DNA of 64,000 bases from an uncultured Cellvibrio sp. (lineage in GTDB: Bacteria > Pseudomonadota > Gammaproteobacteria > Pseudomonadales > Cellvibrionaceae): the NCBI GenBank assembly GCA_937958105.1, contig CALFXJ010000054.1, positions 7,115-71,114 on the forward strand, read 5' to 3'. Shown one piece after another: positions 63,675 through 64,000 of this stretch. The position numbers and the translations under genes were made by a program. Under the pieces are notes generated by a model, which was not told the DNA's origin, made no database searches, and worked only from the letters and a program-made list of their open reading frames with translations. Each line of letters starts with the position of its first letter. The first letter of the stretch is position 1.

Positions 63675-64000
63675 CGGGAGCTTGGGCGGTTTGGTTGAGT
63701 TTATAGATGGGTTTAGGTTTAGTGTGGGTTTACAGTTAGGGGCGGATTTAGATTTGGTTCTGGGATGGAGTTGGGGACGGATTTAGATTTGGTTTTGGAG
63801 TAGAGTTGGGGGCGGGAGTAGAGTTGGGCTGGATGTGATTATGCGTGAGGCCTGTGTCGGATTACGACGCGATACTCGCGTCTAATCCGACCTACGTCCA
63901 CACCAATCCCACACAGGATAAACACACCACCGTAGGTCGGATTAGCGCCAGCGTAATCCGACACCCCACCAACAAACCACACCACAACCCAAACATCCAC
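63675..64000. other. Gene-free G/T-rich tandem repeats and two REP-like palindromes
   Basis: After the GH43 stop, 63690-63835 is strongly G/T-rich on the plus strand, with a unit of about 34 bases starting near 63739, 63773 and (shortened) 63808, each containing GGGGNCGGATTTAGATTTGG or a remnant. Then two REP-like palindromes at 63856-63895 and 63932-63962 of the same family as 60032-60169. No open frame with a ribosome site is seen. Confidence 0.75.

Overview
The window looks like a chromosome segment of a polysaccharide-degrading gammaproteobacterium, most likely Cellvibrio or a near relative (Cellvibrionaceae). Three things point there: an endo-arabinanase strongly resembling Cellvibrio japonicus Arb43A, a BioH-BioC fusion of the kind I recall from Saccharophagus and Teredinibacter, and a gammaproteobacterial tRNA-fMet-rimP-nusA-infB-rbfA-truB-rpsO-pnp block. 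This placement rests on remembered family sequences; no database search was run.

Region 1 (1-14663) is an exopolysaccharide locus that closely parallels the xanthan gum cluster. The plus strand carries a chain-length pair (EpsF/EpsG type), GumE-type polymerase, GumH-type transferase, a secreted GH5 glycanase, GumK, GumM and GumI types, and a Wzx/GumJ-type flippase. A convergent minus-strand operon supplies the GumD-type initiating phosphotransferase, an EpsL-like outer-membrane barrel and two pyruvyltransferase-family proteins. Together these could build, flip, polymerise, pyruvylate and export a xanthan-like pentasaccharide polymer. The EpsG-type kinase has lost its nucleotide-binding motifs.

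Region 2 (14664-24655) has a gene-poor gap and then miscellaneous genes: a secreted Cys-rich protein, MOSC, TauE/SafE, YceH, a lipoprotein, an NTF2-like protein, a GST, an ABC-2 exporter followed by a lipoprotein hydrolase, and a CPBP protease.

Region 3 (24656-34140) is the conserved translation/RNA block, read on the minus strand from initiator tRNA to pnp, with several clear hairpin terminators. Region 4 (34234-41322) holds a small DUF3094-type membrane protein, a SprA-like metalloprotease-family protein, a small flagellar-like protein, and the biotin operon bioB-bioF-bioHC-bioD with a BirA-like operator, divergent from a comF gene. Region 5 (41374-46484) has a ParA-type ATPase, an S41 peptidase and lipoprotein pair, srkA and cysE.

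Region 6 (46560-50941) is the most unusual part: three tandem, mosaic copies of an unrecognised gene of about 300 codons with identical promoter-proximal segments, followed by an unrecognised 398-residue protein with two glycine/alanine-rich hydrophobic segments near its C-terminus. The layout resembles an amplified immunity-gene array beside a toxin/effector, but nothing in the sequence proves this.

Region 7 (51125-57329) has a small unknown gene, a solute-binding-like protein, and a large PAS/GAF/GGDEF/EAL sensor co-transcribed with an NMT1-type lipoprotein. Region 8 (57594-64000) is an arabinan-use locus: a FadR-type GntR regulator, two endo-arabinanases (GH43), a GH43 arabinofuranosidase lipoprotein and galM. 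A shared palindrome fitting FadR-family operators lies in front of the GH43 genes, and REP-like palindromes flank the block.
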